Below, in pieces: positions 23,830-33,851 of a stretch of 64,000 nucleotides of DNA. The position numbers and the translations under genes are program-made. The notes beneath the pieces were generated by a model. That model saw only the letters and a program-made list of their open reading frames with translations, searched no databases and was not told the DNA's origin. Origin of the DNA: Galdieria sulphuraria (taxonomy: Eukaryota; Rhodophyta; Bangiophyceae; Galdieriales; Galdieriaceae); NCBI RefSeq assembly GCF_000341285.1, contig NW_005178450.1:112828-176827 (forward strand), written 5' to 3'. Position 1 is the first letter of the stretch. Every line of letters begins with the position of its first letter.

Positions 23830-26597
23830 ATGGCGCAACTCTATGAACAACGACTTGACAAACTTCTTTCCTTTGGAATGGAAGAAAAACTAGCAAAAAC
23901 AGCAGCTAGAAACGAAAAGGTCTATTCTTCTACCTTGGAAGCCTTGAAAAGTGCTTCTTTTGTCAACGATGGTGAAGTACTCAAGCCTTTACCTGTTGTT
24001 CAGTGATCAGCTTACTGTCTTGTAAATAGGAAGCCAACAAACCAAAAACAAGTGTCTCTTATTATACAATGCAGTCATCCATCCTAAACTTCCTTTAACC
24101 AATCGAAATTCGTTGTTTCTGATGATTGGTGACGAACGTATCAAAACGAAAGCGCAGTTGGATGCCGCGATAGAGTTTTTGGTTTCCATTGGGGAAGGTG
24201 AGGCATCACTTTGAAAACAAGTGTGTTGAAACCAAATATCTAAGACAATATAGAAAAGGTCGAAGAGTCCATTTTGGAACAACAAGCTGGAGTTGGCGTC
24301 ATTGTGACAAAGGAGGATATTTGTGAAAGAGTAAAGACAGTATTAGACGAAAACCATAACCAAGTGCAGATGAAAGGGTTTGTTATTGCATCTTGTCACT
24401 TTTTTTAGTTGTATATATGTTTTCATACTTTAGGAGTCATACCAATGTTGGACTTCTTGTGAAACAAGTCTTGAGCAGTTTACGCTTTGCAGATGCCAAG
24501 TTGGTTCGTTTGGAAGTGGAGAGGCAATTGCAAGATTTGCTGAATCATCTCTCCCTTTCTGATAAAGTAAAAGGGTCTTTTGTATTGTTTTTGAGGAAGA
24601 CTGATATCCCTAATTATAGACTCAAGAAAAACCCTTCGAAGTTAAGCCATTGAATAGAAAGGAAGCTAACAAGGCAAGTTGCTATACAAAGAACTTTGTG
24701 CATGTGCTCAGTATCCATAAAATATCTTATTGGTATAATAGGATGAAGAGGAGAATGTGGATCCTTTTGCTGGTATTCCTAATATAATGGCAGCTAGAGA
24801 TTTAGAAACTGCAAGGAACACACCTGAACTTTTAGAAAGACATCGTTTAGCAACTGGAGGGAAAGTGATTTGTCGTTTTCCTCCTGAACCTAATGGTATA
24901 TTGATATTTTTGAAGTTTTGTTATTTTGGATTGAATATATTGATTTCCATGAGTAGGTTTTCTACATATTGGCCATGCCAAGTCTATGTTTTTGAATTTC
25001 GGTTATGCACAAAAAGAAAATGGCATTTGTATTCTTCGTTATGATGATACCAATCCTGAAGCGGAAAGAGAAGAGTTTATCAAAAGCATTGAAGAATCTG
25101 TCAAATGGTTAGGCTATGAGCCTTCAAAGATAACTTTTACTTCTGACTATTTTGACCAACTGTATGAGTTAGCTGTTGAACTGATCAAGCGAGATAAAGC
25201 ATATGTTTGTCATTTGAAACCAGATGAAATTTCGCAATACCGAGAGAAGAAACAAGACTCTCCTTGGAGAAACAGACCCATAGAAGAGTCTCTCACATTG
25301 TTTGAAGATATGAAATTTGGAAAGTTTGAAGAAGGAGCAGCCACTTTAAGAATGAAAATTGATATGCAACATCCGAATCCTTGTATGCAAGATCCAATTG
25401 CTTATCGTATTCGATATAAGAGACATCCTCATAGCGGTGATAGATGGTGTATTTATCCATCCTATGACTTTGCCCATTGTATTGTAGACTCTTTGGAATG
25501 GATAACGCATTCGCTCTGTACTCTTGAGTTTGAGATACGTCGTGATTCATATTATTGGTTATTGGCAGCTCTTGATATGTATCGTCCATTTGTTTGGGAA
25601 TTTTCTCGACTCGTTGTAACTCATACGGTCGTTTCCAAACGAAAATTGACGTTCTTGGTAGATAAAGGATACGTGAGAGGCTGGGACGATCCTCGAATGC
25701 CTACTTTGATGGGTTTAAGACGTCGAGGATTTCCACCTGAAGCACTTCGAAAATTCTGTGCTTCAGTGGGAGTTACACGCGGTGACAATTTGATTGGTTT
25801 TCATAAACTAGAAAATGCCTGCCGTACATGCTTAGATCCACAAGTGTTTCGAAGGATGTGTGTCTTGGAACCTTTGAAAGTAAGCATCATCTTATTCAAA
25901 AGATAACATATCAACACACATTTCTTTGGGATAGGTTGTTATCGAAAACCTTCCAAAGGATCATATCGAGTGGCTTCAAGTACCTAACCATCCAAAGGAT
26001 GAAGGAAAAGGAACTCACAAGTCACCCTTTACAAAAGAAGTTTATATTGAGAAGAGCGATTTCCGTCTACAAGATGAAAAAGATTTCTTTGGTTTGGCTC
26101 CAGGGAAGGTAAGTTTGGTATCCTTTAGTAGTTTGGTATTCACATATATTCTCCTCTTTCCTTGTCAAAAGACTGTTTTGTTACGTTATGCATATCCTAT
26201 TACAGCAAAAGATATCAAGTGGAGCGCTGAAGATCCTTGTCGAATCGAGTCCGTTGTAGTTTCTTATGACCCTGATAAGACTCAAAAACCAAAGGGTGTC
26301 CTTCATTGGGTCGCATCTAACCAATTTTCAACTTCAGTTGAAGTTCGTCTCTACAACAACTTGTTCCTCTCTGAACAACCCGGTCTTATCAAGGGCGATG
26401 CATGGCTTGATGATATCAATCCCGAAAGTGAAGTTGTAAAAGAAAACGCATTATTGGAATATGATGCTGCACAGAACATTAATCCTGGAGACATATTTCA
26501 GTTTGAAAGACTGGGATTTTTCTGCTGTGACAAGGATTCTACGATACCCACAAGAGTTGTATTCAATAGAACAGTAACTTTGAAAGGAATTCGATAA
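23830..26597 (+). CDS. QARS1: Glutaminyl-tRNA synthetase, cytosolic type
   Basis: Class I synthetase charging tRNA-Gln. Nine exons (23830-23971, 24075-24197, 24254-24377, 24434-24566, 24620-24673, 24742-24895, 24957-25879, 25935-26108, 26172-26597) give 750 residues. The eukaryote-specific N-terminal helical domain is present (MAQLYEQRLDKLL through LRFADAKLVRLEVERQLQ). The catalytic domain has PPEPNGFLHIGHAKS (HIGH motif, joined across an intron) and VVSKRKL (KMSKS equivalent), then the GWDDPRMPTL loop. A C-terminal anticodon-binding beta-barrel ends FNRTVTLKGIR. The intron 24674-24741 uses a GC donor (GCAAGT). The first intron (103 nt, GTGAAG donor) is the least certain junction but is the only phase-consistent one. 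Confidence 0.94.
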
Positions 26598-26680
26598 AAC
26601 TTCTTTATGGCAACTGCAAAAGACCGTTTCTTTCATAGAAATGATACATTCTTTGAACAATTGTGCCTAGTAGCAAATAT

Positions 26681-27731
26681 TTATCTGTTGCATTTTACGA
26701 GTCTCGTTTGCTCCTTACCGAGAGCCTTATCTCCTCTTTTCATATAGGAATCTCTCTTATGAATATCCACACCTATTGTTAGTTTCGTAAATATTAAGTC
26801 CAAATGCTATCATGAAACTCGAACCTATTTTTCTATAAAAAAAGTCTCTTGACGGCAAAAATATCAAAGCTGTATGTACTGCTTTCTGTATGGCCCTAGA
26901 TAGATTATCATTCGATTCCATTTTGCAATAATAATCATCTTAACTTTCATACATACCATGAATGATGGTCCTTGAGTGCTATATCATAAGCTTCTCTTAC
27001 ACAACTTCTTAGAGGAATAGTTTCATCGGTGGTAAGTTTTTGAACCAAAACATACAAAAAATGAGTGGCCCATAACAATCTATTCAAATAAGAACATGAG
27101 CAAAAGATACGAATTGAACAATACCTCAACACAGTTCTAGAACAAGAAGGAGGTTCATTGGTTGCACAAGCTCCTTGAAACAGAGATTAGAAAATGAAAA
27201 GAACTTTTTCAAATAGGAAGATAAAAACGCACCGGTATCCAGTTCCTGTTCTATTATTTCTTGAAGCGAGCCTATTTCCAATAAGATCAGTCTACAATAG
27301 CAAGATATCGAACAAAATATTGACCTTGTTGAGGATGCAACCTTTCTCCATAATCTTGAATTATTTTTGCCTTGCTCAAGATATCACTTTGGACAAAACT
27401 GAAAGCCCTTCCCAAAAGGTCTACAAGATAAGAAATAGTCCGGTGAATACAACATGAACAATGCGATTAAATGCTATTTACTAAAGAAAGCTCCCATTTC
27501 CAAACAGGCTTCAACAAAGCTGGAAACTTGCTGTCAAGAGATAAGTAGAACCAACATTTTGGGATTCATAAATCTGCGCAAAACTTACAGGCAATTCATC
27601 TTGCTTTCCGTTCCTTTCTGGAAATTCAACCGCTTCAAACTTTTCCTATTAAGTATTCAACAAGACATCCTTTCCATTTTCTATTAGGTCAACACACTTA
27701 CCAGTAACTGTTCCCAAGTGAAATGACTCAT
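26681..27731 (-). CDS. Glycolipid-transfer-protein (GLTP/ACD11-like) family protein
   Basis: A fragmented gene recognised only after splicing: nine exons (27731-27702, 27645-27589, 27530-27482, 27420-27325, 27271-27233, 27173-27125, 27079-26957, 26895-26825, 26772-26681) give exactly 201 residues, the family size. Landmarks follow the GLTP order: FVEACLEMGAFFNLLGRAF, then FVQSDILSKAKII, SLQEIIEQEL, TVLRLLWATHFLYVLVQ (ligand-stacking Trp region), then AYDIALKDHHSWAI (conserved His region) and the terminal hydrophobic segment. These cytosolic helical proteins shuttle sphingolipids or ceramide-phosphates between membranes; lipid choice is unknown. The eight introns are 45-61 nt. The start codon lies 43 bp from the start of the divergent repeat-protein gene. 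Confidence 0.86.
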
Positions 27732-27774
27732 TTCTGGAATTTCTGAAAAGGGAAACTTGCTTGATTGAATATTG

Positions 27775-29484
27775 ATGCTGCTTATGGAGGCACAAAAGCT
27801 TTGTAAGGAATGTACGTTTGTTAGTGTTGATAGGTTTTGCAATAATAGCAGAAACAAAAAATTTGAGCATCTGTTTCTGAAGCAACTGAATGTTTGTTCT
27901 TTTATTCCAAAGCGAATCTACCGTTTAGTGCCTCAGCACTGGCAGGTTATTTCTAAAACGTCAGCGAATATGAACAAACCTTGTACAGGTACGAATAATA
28001 ATGCTTTTGAGTCAAAGGAGTCGTTTTATAGAGCAGACTTTCGCAAACAAGGAACTCCTGAAAGAACACCCAAGCATGAGATGGACACCCGCGTTAGTTT
28101 GGCTACTACCCTTGAGAAGGAAGGAAAATATGACGAAGCCATCAGACTACTGCGTTGCGTTGTAACAGAGAAGCCTAGAAGTGGTGCAATTTGGATGAAA
28201 TTAGCTCTTGTTTTGTCTAGAAAGAAGCACCAGTTGGACGAGGCTTCTAAAGTTTTTCAAGAGTCTCTACAACACAATCCTGACAATGCCTTGTTATGGC
28301 AAGGCTGGGCAGACTTGGAAAAGTTTCGCAAGCGATATAGTGAAGCAAGAGAACTTTTTCAAAGAGCTCTTAAAGCCAATCCTAACATGGCTTCTGCATA
28401 CCACTCTTGGGGAGCTATGGAGTACAGTCTTGGCAACGTGGAAACTGCATTAGGCCTGTTATTGCAAGGTTTAGAAAGAAATCCTGAAAATCGATATCTC
28501 TTGCACGCTTTAGGAGTATTATATGATAAGCAAGGAAACGCTGAAGAGGCACGTAAAGTTCTGTTACTTGGGAAAGAGAAATATCCGGATAATGCACAGT
28601 TTTGTCACGCTTTGGGTGTTTTAGAGTTTAAAGCAGGTAACTCTGAACTATCTCGAAAATATTTGTCCATGGCAGTTGAGTTAGACGCGAGACATACTTT
28701 AAGCTGGTTAAGTTTAGGACAACTTGAAGAGCATGAAGGCAATATAGATAGAGCAAGAGAATGTTATCACATGGGAACGAAGATTGATCCTTTTGCTGCA
28801 GTTCAGTTGTGGCAAACTTGGGCTCGTTTGGAAGAAAATGATCATCAGATTGACAAGGCACTTTCGATATATGAAGCAGCAACCAAATATCATCCATATG
28901 ATGGGGAGTTGTGGTGTGCCTGGGGAAGACTTCTTTCAAGTCAAAGTCATTTTGATTTGGCTCGTGATAAGTTTCAACAAGGTATTATTCTTCAACCTAA
29001 TGTATCCTATGCCTATCAATGTTGGGCACAACTTGAAGCATATCAAGGACATATAGAAGAGGCACGTCGTCTCTACATGTTGGGAGCCAAAGAAAGCAAA
29101 GGAAATGAACATTATACTGCTCTACTTCATTCATGGGCACTGTTTGAATGGAAACAGGGTTATAAAGATAGAGCACGCAAGTTGCTTACCTTTGCTATTG
29201 ATTTAGAAGATCATCATGGTTGGTTATGGCGAAGCTTTGCAAAGTTAGAAGCGGAATGTGGAGATTTGGATAGTGCTAGACATTATTTCTCGAGAGCAAT
29301 CAATGCCAAGCCTTTTGAATCGTGTACTTGGAAGGACTGGGCACAAGTGGAGGAAATGTTTGGTTATCTCGATAGAGCAGCTATATACTGGAAACGAAGT
29401 CAAGAACTGGCAAGTGTTGAGAAGATAACGGGCGTAGATCCTGAAAGACCTCTTGCACGAAAATTAGAAAGGAACTTGGGTTAA
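27775..29484 (+). CDS. TPR/HAT-repeat RNA-maturation protein, HCF107/Mbb1-like
   Basis: Intronless, 569 residues. From about residue 100 it is built of about twelve tandem 34-residue half-a-TPR (HAT/TPR) repeats, many with the W..WA.LE or SWG..E pattern (ALLWQGWADLEKF, AYHSWGAMEYSLG, AYQCWAQLEAYQG, WLWRSFAKLEAECGD). This matches the chloroplast psbB/psbH mRNA-stabilising proteins HCF107 and Mbb1, which bind RNA with similar repeats. The 100-residue N-terminus is basic and hydroxylated, compatible with a plastid or mitochondrial leader, although no clear cleavage site is visible. Predicted role is organellar transcript stabilisation or translation. The start is the first ATG (27775); Met at 27784 is an alternative. 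Confidence 0.83.
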   Translation: MLLMEAQKLCKECTFVSVDRFCNNSRNKKFEHLFLKQLNVCSFIPKRIYRLVPQHWQVISKTSANMNKPCTGTNNNAFESKESFYRADFRKQGTPERTPKHEMDTRVSLATTLEKEGKYDEAIRLLRCVVTEKPRSGAIWMKLALVLSRKKHQLDEASKVFQESLQHNPDNALLWQGWADLEKFRKRYSEARELFQRALKANPNMASAYHSWGAMEYSLGNVETALGLLLQGLERNPENRYLLHALGVLYDKQGNAEEARKVLLLGKEKYPDNAQFCHALGVLEFKAGNSELSRKYLSMAVELDARHTLSWLSLGQLEEHEGNIDRARECYHMGTKIDPFAAVQLWQTWARLEENDHQIDKALSIYEAATKYHPYDGELWCAWGRLLSSQSHFDLARDKFQQGIILQPNVSYAYQCWAQLEAYQGHIEEARRLYMLGAKESKGNEHYTALLHSWALFEWKQGYKDRARKLLTFAIDLEDHHGWLWRSFAKLEAECGDLDSARHYFSRAINAKPFESCTWKDWAQVEEMFGYLDRAAIYWKRSQELASVEKITGVDPERPLARKLERNLG

Positions 29485-29594
29485 AGTTGTATATTGAAAG
29501 ATTGTTTGTTGTTTATAAGAAAGAAGAATGAAACGCTTGAACGTTGAATGAAATAAAAAACCCCTCACATTAAAATATCAGTGAACTGATTTGA

Positions 29595-31050
29595 TCAGTT
29601 TGGTTTCCTTTTCAACTGTGCAGTATACTCTAAGAGATCCTACAAGAAGGTTCGAAAGAAACTGAACCAAAGTATCCAGTCTTATCACATATCTTACCTT
29701 TTTCTGAGAGATACCGCTTTCTATGGCTCGAGCCAACGATAGATCCTTCTTTCGAATGAAGCTTACTACTTTACCTGAATTCCCAGCACGTCCTGTTCTA
29801 CCAGCACGATGAATATAATCAACCACACAAGTTGGAAATTCAAAGTTCAACACTAAATTTACTGAAACATTATCTAGACCTCTGGCTCCAACATCTGTAC
29901 AAATCAGTATGACATGTTTTTGGGTTAAGAATTCGGAAAACAAAGCCTTTCTCTTCTTTGGTGGTATTTCTCCGTGATAATTGATTGTATGATAACCTCT
30001 TTCCGATAAATAATGTTCCACAAACCGGCAACTTGCAACTGTATTACAAAACACTATGATACGATTGGAAGTCCTAGGATTCTCTTTCTCTTCTTCTTGT
30101 TGCAATAGACTTATCAACTCCTGAGTAGCATCATCACCTTGAATATTCACAAAAACATGTTTTGTATTCACAGGTAGTAAATGAAGTTTATCGTTGACAA
30201 GTTTTGCATTTGGTAAGTATTTTTCATAAATAGGAAAGACCTGCTTGGGATGTGTGGCACCAACCGCAATAAACTGTATTTTTTCTTCTTTCTTTGGCAA
30301 CTTTGCTAGTAAAACATCCAAATCCCGAACAAAATCATCTCCTAATAAGGCATCTACTTCATCCAACACAATAAAACGGATATCGCCAAAATATATGTTC
30401 CCTGATACAGCATGCTTGACTAGTCTACTTGGACTACAAACAACAATATCAACATTTTCTTCCAAAGACTTTTTCTGTTGAACAAAACTAAGTCGTCCAC
30501 CCAATAATGAAACTGCTCTGAACTTGATGTGATGAGAAAGAGCTTTCAATACTCTTAGTAACTGTTCGCCCAACTCCCTCGTAGGAACAAATACTAAAGC
30601 TCTAGGTTTCTTTGGTTTTCGAATAAAGGATTGTAATTCCTCTTGCAGTTTAAGCCTTTCTATGATGGGAATTAAATACGCAAGGCTTTTACCAGAGCCT
30701 GTTTCGGCACCAACTATGACGTTGGCACCACCTGATATAGCAGGAATGGCTTTGCGTTGAATGGCTGTAGGAATATGTATGTCAAACGCATCAACAAGTG
30801 CTTTACAAGTTGTTTCAGAAACTCCAAGAGAAAGAAAACCAGTCTCCTCTGTTTTAAGGACTTGGTCACTTTTGGCCAAAGTCATAAAAGTAGTCCTGGT
30901 CCTCCTTCTTCGTCCATTTACATACTTTCCAAGTATTTGTTGTCGAGAGAACAAGTAATTCACATAGTCTGTATCTCTAATACAAGATGAGTGTGGAAGA
31001 AGACTTCGATCAAAGCCAAATAAAAAGGTAAGACAAATTGTATTTTCCAT
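29595..31050 (-). CDS. DEAD-box RNA helicase, DDX28-like, probably organellar
   Basis: ATP-dependent RNA helicase of 465 residues (exons 31050-29698 and 29639-29595; 58-nt intron). Motifs in order: Q motif (IPTAIQRKAIP), Walker A AETGSGKS, PTRELGEQ, motif II as DEVD rather than DEAD, motif III as GAT rather than SAT, and the C-terminal HRAGRTGRAG. The DEVD and GAT variants and a basic N-terminus of about 55 residues (NGRRRRTRTTF) resemble mitochondrial or plastid ribosome-assembly helicases. Splicing the last intron ends the protein LLEYTAQLKRKPN; retaining it also stays open for a while, so the C-terminus is slightly uncertain. The 5' end is packed 14 bp from the divergent CIAO2 start. A later Met at 30885 could initiate a shorter form. 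Confidence 0.88.
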
Positions 31051-31064
31051 CAAGTGCTTTTGGA

Positions 31065-31602
31065 ATGGACAATCCTTATCCTCAAGTTCGATTATCTAAT
31101 GAGAGACGACAAGAGTTGTCTTCAAACGCTCCTTTAGAAGATAAGATATTTGGTAGGTAAGGATAATAAAAATCTAGTTCAATACTAAGTGTGAATAGAG
31201 GCTATTAGAGATATTCGTGACCCTGAGCATCCCTATTCTCTGGAACAACTGTCAGTGGTTGATCCTCACTCCATCGTAGTTGTTCACGGTTCAAAAGGAA
31301 ACCGGCTGAAAGGCTTAGTAAAGATTGAATTTACACCAACTGTTCCCCATTGTAGTTTAGCTTCACTTATTGGACTTTGTATTTTAGCCCGCATTCGAGA
31401 CGAGAATCTGCTCCCTTTAGGGTATAAACTTGATATCAAAGTTTGTGACAATACCCACGAATCCGACGAAGAAATAACCAAACAACTACGTGATAAGGAA
31501 AGAGTATTTGCTGCTTTGGAAAATAGCAAGTTGCGACAACTTATTGATGACTGCCTAAGTACTTGTAAACCCTTACACAAAGATGACGACGTGGTATCCT
31601 AA
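31065..31602 (+). CDS. CIAO2B: Cytosolic iron-sulfur assembly targeting factor CIAO2 (MIP18 family)
   Basis: Targeting-complex subunit that, with MMS19 and CIAO1, hands Fe-S clusters to cytosolic and nuclear apoproteins. Exons 31065-31152 and 31199-31602 give 163 residues. The DUF59/MIP18 core is clear: IRDIRDPEHPYSLEQLSVV, EFTPTVPHCSLASLIGL with the conserved reactive Cys, and QLRDKERVFAALEN near the C-terminus. It lacks the long Gly-rich leader of animal paralogues. An alternative upstream ATG at 30987 with a 27-nt intron would extend the N-terminus but overlap the antisense helicase start; the 31065 ATG is preferred. The stop codon overlaps the stop codon of SPC25 on the other strand. Confidence 0.92.
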
Positions 31603-32188
31603 TATGTATTTGCTTTACTATCCTCGTAAAATTTTAGAAACGCTGCCTGAAAATTTTGTTCAAGGAAAACCCCGTTGGTGTTGAAATAGTTGTTGTAAGG
31701 AACAGTCCACTGGAATTGTTTTTGTTGAGTACCTTTGACAACTTCGATAGTAGCTTCAAAGCAGTTGTCGTAACGACCAAGTTTGGTTTCTATTCTTACT
31801 TTATAGTTGTGTAGAGTCCCAAATACAATAGCCTTGTTTTCCCAACTTTGTATGAACCAAGGACCCAACAAAGATAGGAGAAAAAAGGTTATCACCGATA
31901 CAAAAGTTTTGACTTGACACTGTTGAGTTGGACAGGAAAAAGAATAAACCAATCCAGCGACTCCTAAGGAGGTGAATCCTAATATTATTTTCAGGTTGAT
32001 ATAGAAGTTATCCTTGTAAAAGTCTTTATCCGATGAAACCTACATAATATTCAGAACAATTCCAATTAGAGGCTTAACTTTCTACTTGCCACCGATATGA
32101 TAGTTTTATCCAGTTCTTGCTTAATACCTGTTGTGTCATACAAGTTGAAACGCTTAGTTTTTGGACCAAAACTCCTAATCCAATCCAT
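31599..32188 (-). CDS. SPCS2: Signal peptidase complex subunit SPC25 (SPCS2)
   Basis: Accessory ER-membrane subunit that links signal peptidase to the translocon. Exons 32188-32090 and 32039-31599 give 179 residues. The N-terminal cytosolic part (KRFNLYDTTGIKQELDKTI) precedes two membrane spans (INLKIILGFTSLGVAGLVY and FVSVITFFLLSLLGPWFI), and a second cytosolic domain follows (ENKAIVFGTLHNYKVRI ... NFQAAFLKFYED). The intron 32040-32089 is best read with a GC donor (GCAAGT): this gives the family spacing between the LD pair and the first span, whereas a GTGGCA donor three bases upstream loses one residue. The start at 32188 is the first in-frame ATG. The gene is convergent with CIAO2. Confidence 0.88.
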
Positions 32189-32319
32189 TTGGGTACCCAA
32201 AATGGGACTTGTGGTGTCGGTTTATTGTTGGAAATGCAATTGTTGTGGTCGATTGGAGAGCTCGGCAAAGAAAATAGTTTGTAATCAAGAGAAACTTATA
32301 AAAGTCGTCTGGTGTTCTT

Positions 32320-33642
32320 ATGTCAAAGTTTATATATGCAAACAACCTTGAAGACGTTTTGGAGGAAGAACGAGAAGGGTCCATGTCTTTGAAGGGTTTA
32401 TGGGTGACTTCGTGGAACAACGCCTTGGGTCAGGAGTCTCTTGAACACAAGTACGATGACAGAAAGAAATTGTTGATGGACACTGAGTTTGAAACATCCC
32501 CTGTTTCTTCGGGGTTTAACTCCACCAATTCTTCCACTCACGGAGGTAACTTATTTTCCCCCGAAGACTTTGAAAAGGATGGTTTGTCTTCTTTTCCAAA
32601 GGCTTTGGAAAGAGACCATATTGTGAAAGGTACCTGGACAAAGGAAGAAGACAAACTTCTTTTGAAGCTTACTTCTTTATTTGGTTCTCGAAATTGGTCA
32701 GTCATTGGAAATTTTTTTCCAGGAAGAACTGGAAAACAGTGTCGTGAGCGTTGGATGAATCATTTGGACCCCAACGTTCGAAGGGAACCATGGACCAAGG
32801 AAGAAGACGAAACAATCATTCGACTGCACCAACAATTGGGAAACAAATGGGCTGCAATGGCAAAAGTACTTCCAGGTAGAACGGATAATGCTATTAAGAA
32901 TAGATGGAATGCCACTCTGAAAAGGTTGGTACAAGAGAATACAGTTCTTTCAGGGTCTCGTATGGATGTTCTTTTCCACCGTGATGATAACAGCTGTAAT
33001 AGAAAGCCCATATTGTTGGAGAATTCACAAGAAAAGGAATATTTTTTAGAAAATGGTGAAGATTCCTCAGTTTCAACTATCAGTAGTACAGATATGAAAT
33101 ATATTAGTAAAGGAAAGAGAAGAATAGAATATAATGAAGATACTATTCTTTCCGTAGCTTGCAATGATACGTTGGAAGGAGATTCTCGTTTACTTAACGG
33201 TGTTTCAAATGACAGTTTGGAATATCATGATTTGTCAGTCGTCGAAGATTCATATCACCATCGAAACATGAAACGTATATGCTCTGCTACAGAGTTGAGA
33301 GTTTTTGATACAGGCGGATCGATACAAAGGAAACACAACTCTGTTGATGAGACGGAAACTTCGTTCCTTAGCCATTGGGAAGATTCCCGTTTACGTTTGA
33401 AACGAGATGAAAATAGAGATAACTCCTATTGCTTGCCTTTGGAAGAATCAGAAGTCTTTGTGTCAAAGCATACTTTTCCTTATGTGACTGAGGATGACGA
33501 TTCTGCCATGAAAAGTTGTTGGGATCATCTGCAAGACGTATCGGCTCCCTCAGCAGTGGAATACGAAGAGGACTTTTCTTCTTGGTTTGATATATTTCCT
33601 AGCATGGATTGTAATGATCAGTTTGTTTTAAATGAGTTGTAG
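32320..33642 (+). CDS. R2R3-type MYB transcription factor
   Basis: Intronless, 440 residues. Two tandem MYB repeats lie near residues 103-205. The first has GTWTKEEDKLLLKL ... NWSVIGNFFPGRTGKQCRERW. The second has EPWTKEEDETIIRLHQQLGNKWAAMAKVLPGR, followed by TDNAIKNRWNATLKR. All expected tryptophans of R2 are present, and R3 begins with Trp, which is closer to c-Myb and other non-land-plant MYBs than to land-plant R2R3 factors. The long C-terminus is acidic and Ser-rich without a recognised domain (ending FSSWFDIFPSMDCNDQF), possibly an activation region. It should bind MYB-core DNA in the nucleus. The target genes cannot be told. It is divergent from SPC25 with a 131-bp shared spacer. Confidence 0.92.
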   Translation: MSKFIYANNLEDVLEEEREGSMSLKGLWVTSWNNALGQESLEHKYDDRKKLLMDTEFETSPVSSGFNSTNSSTHGGNLFSPEDFEKDGLSSFPKALERDHIVKGTWTKEEDKLLLKLTSLFGSRNWSVIGNFFPGRTGKQCRERWMNHLDPNVRREPWTKEEDETIIRLHQQLGNKWAAMAKVLPGRTDNAIKNRWNATLKRLVQENTVLSGSRMDVLFHRDDNSCNRKPILLENSQEKEYFLENGEDSSVSTISSTDMKYISKGKRRIEYNEDTILSVACNDTLEGDSRLLNGVSNDSLEYHDLSVVEDSYHHRNMKRICSATELRVFDTGGSIQRKHNSVDETETSFLSHWEDSRLRLKRDENRDNSYCLPLEESEVFVSKHTFPYVTEDDDSAMKSCWDHLQDVSAPSAVEYEEDFSSWFDIFPSMDCNDQFVLNEL

Positions 33643-33851
33643 TTTACTTGTTTGTTGTCTTTTGTTATTGCTTGTCTACGTTAGGCTTGACATTCTTCTT
33701 GCTGGGGAAAAAGAAGACATTATTGTTCAATCTATTATTGAATTTCGTTTTCTTTGTTCCTTGCAAGTTCATTGCTTACCATAAAAATAATTACTATTTT
33801 TGAAATGTTTGTTTTTATATTTTTTTGGACAGAAATGGCTATAGAAGAGTA

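Noticed and set aside
29640-29697. Reading through the last helicase intron
   Set aside because: The frame stays open, but it has a clean GTAAGA donor and TTGTAG acceptor, and the spliced tail fits the family better.
32090-32092. GT donor (GTGGCA) for the SPC25 intron
   Set aside because: Three bases downstream a GCAAGT donor gives the family-length spacer; the GT version loses one residue and is a poor donor.
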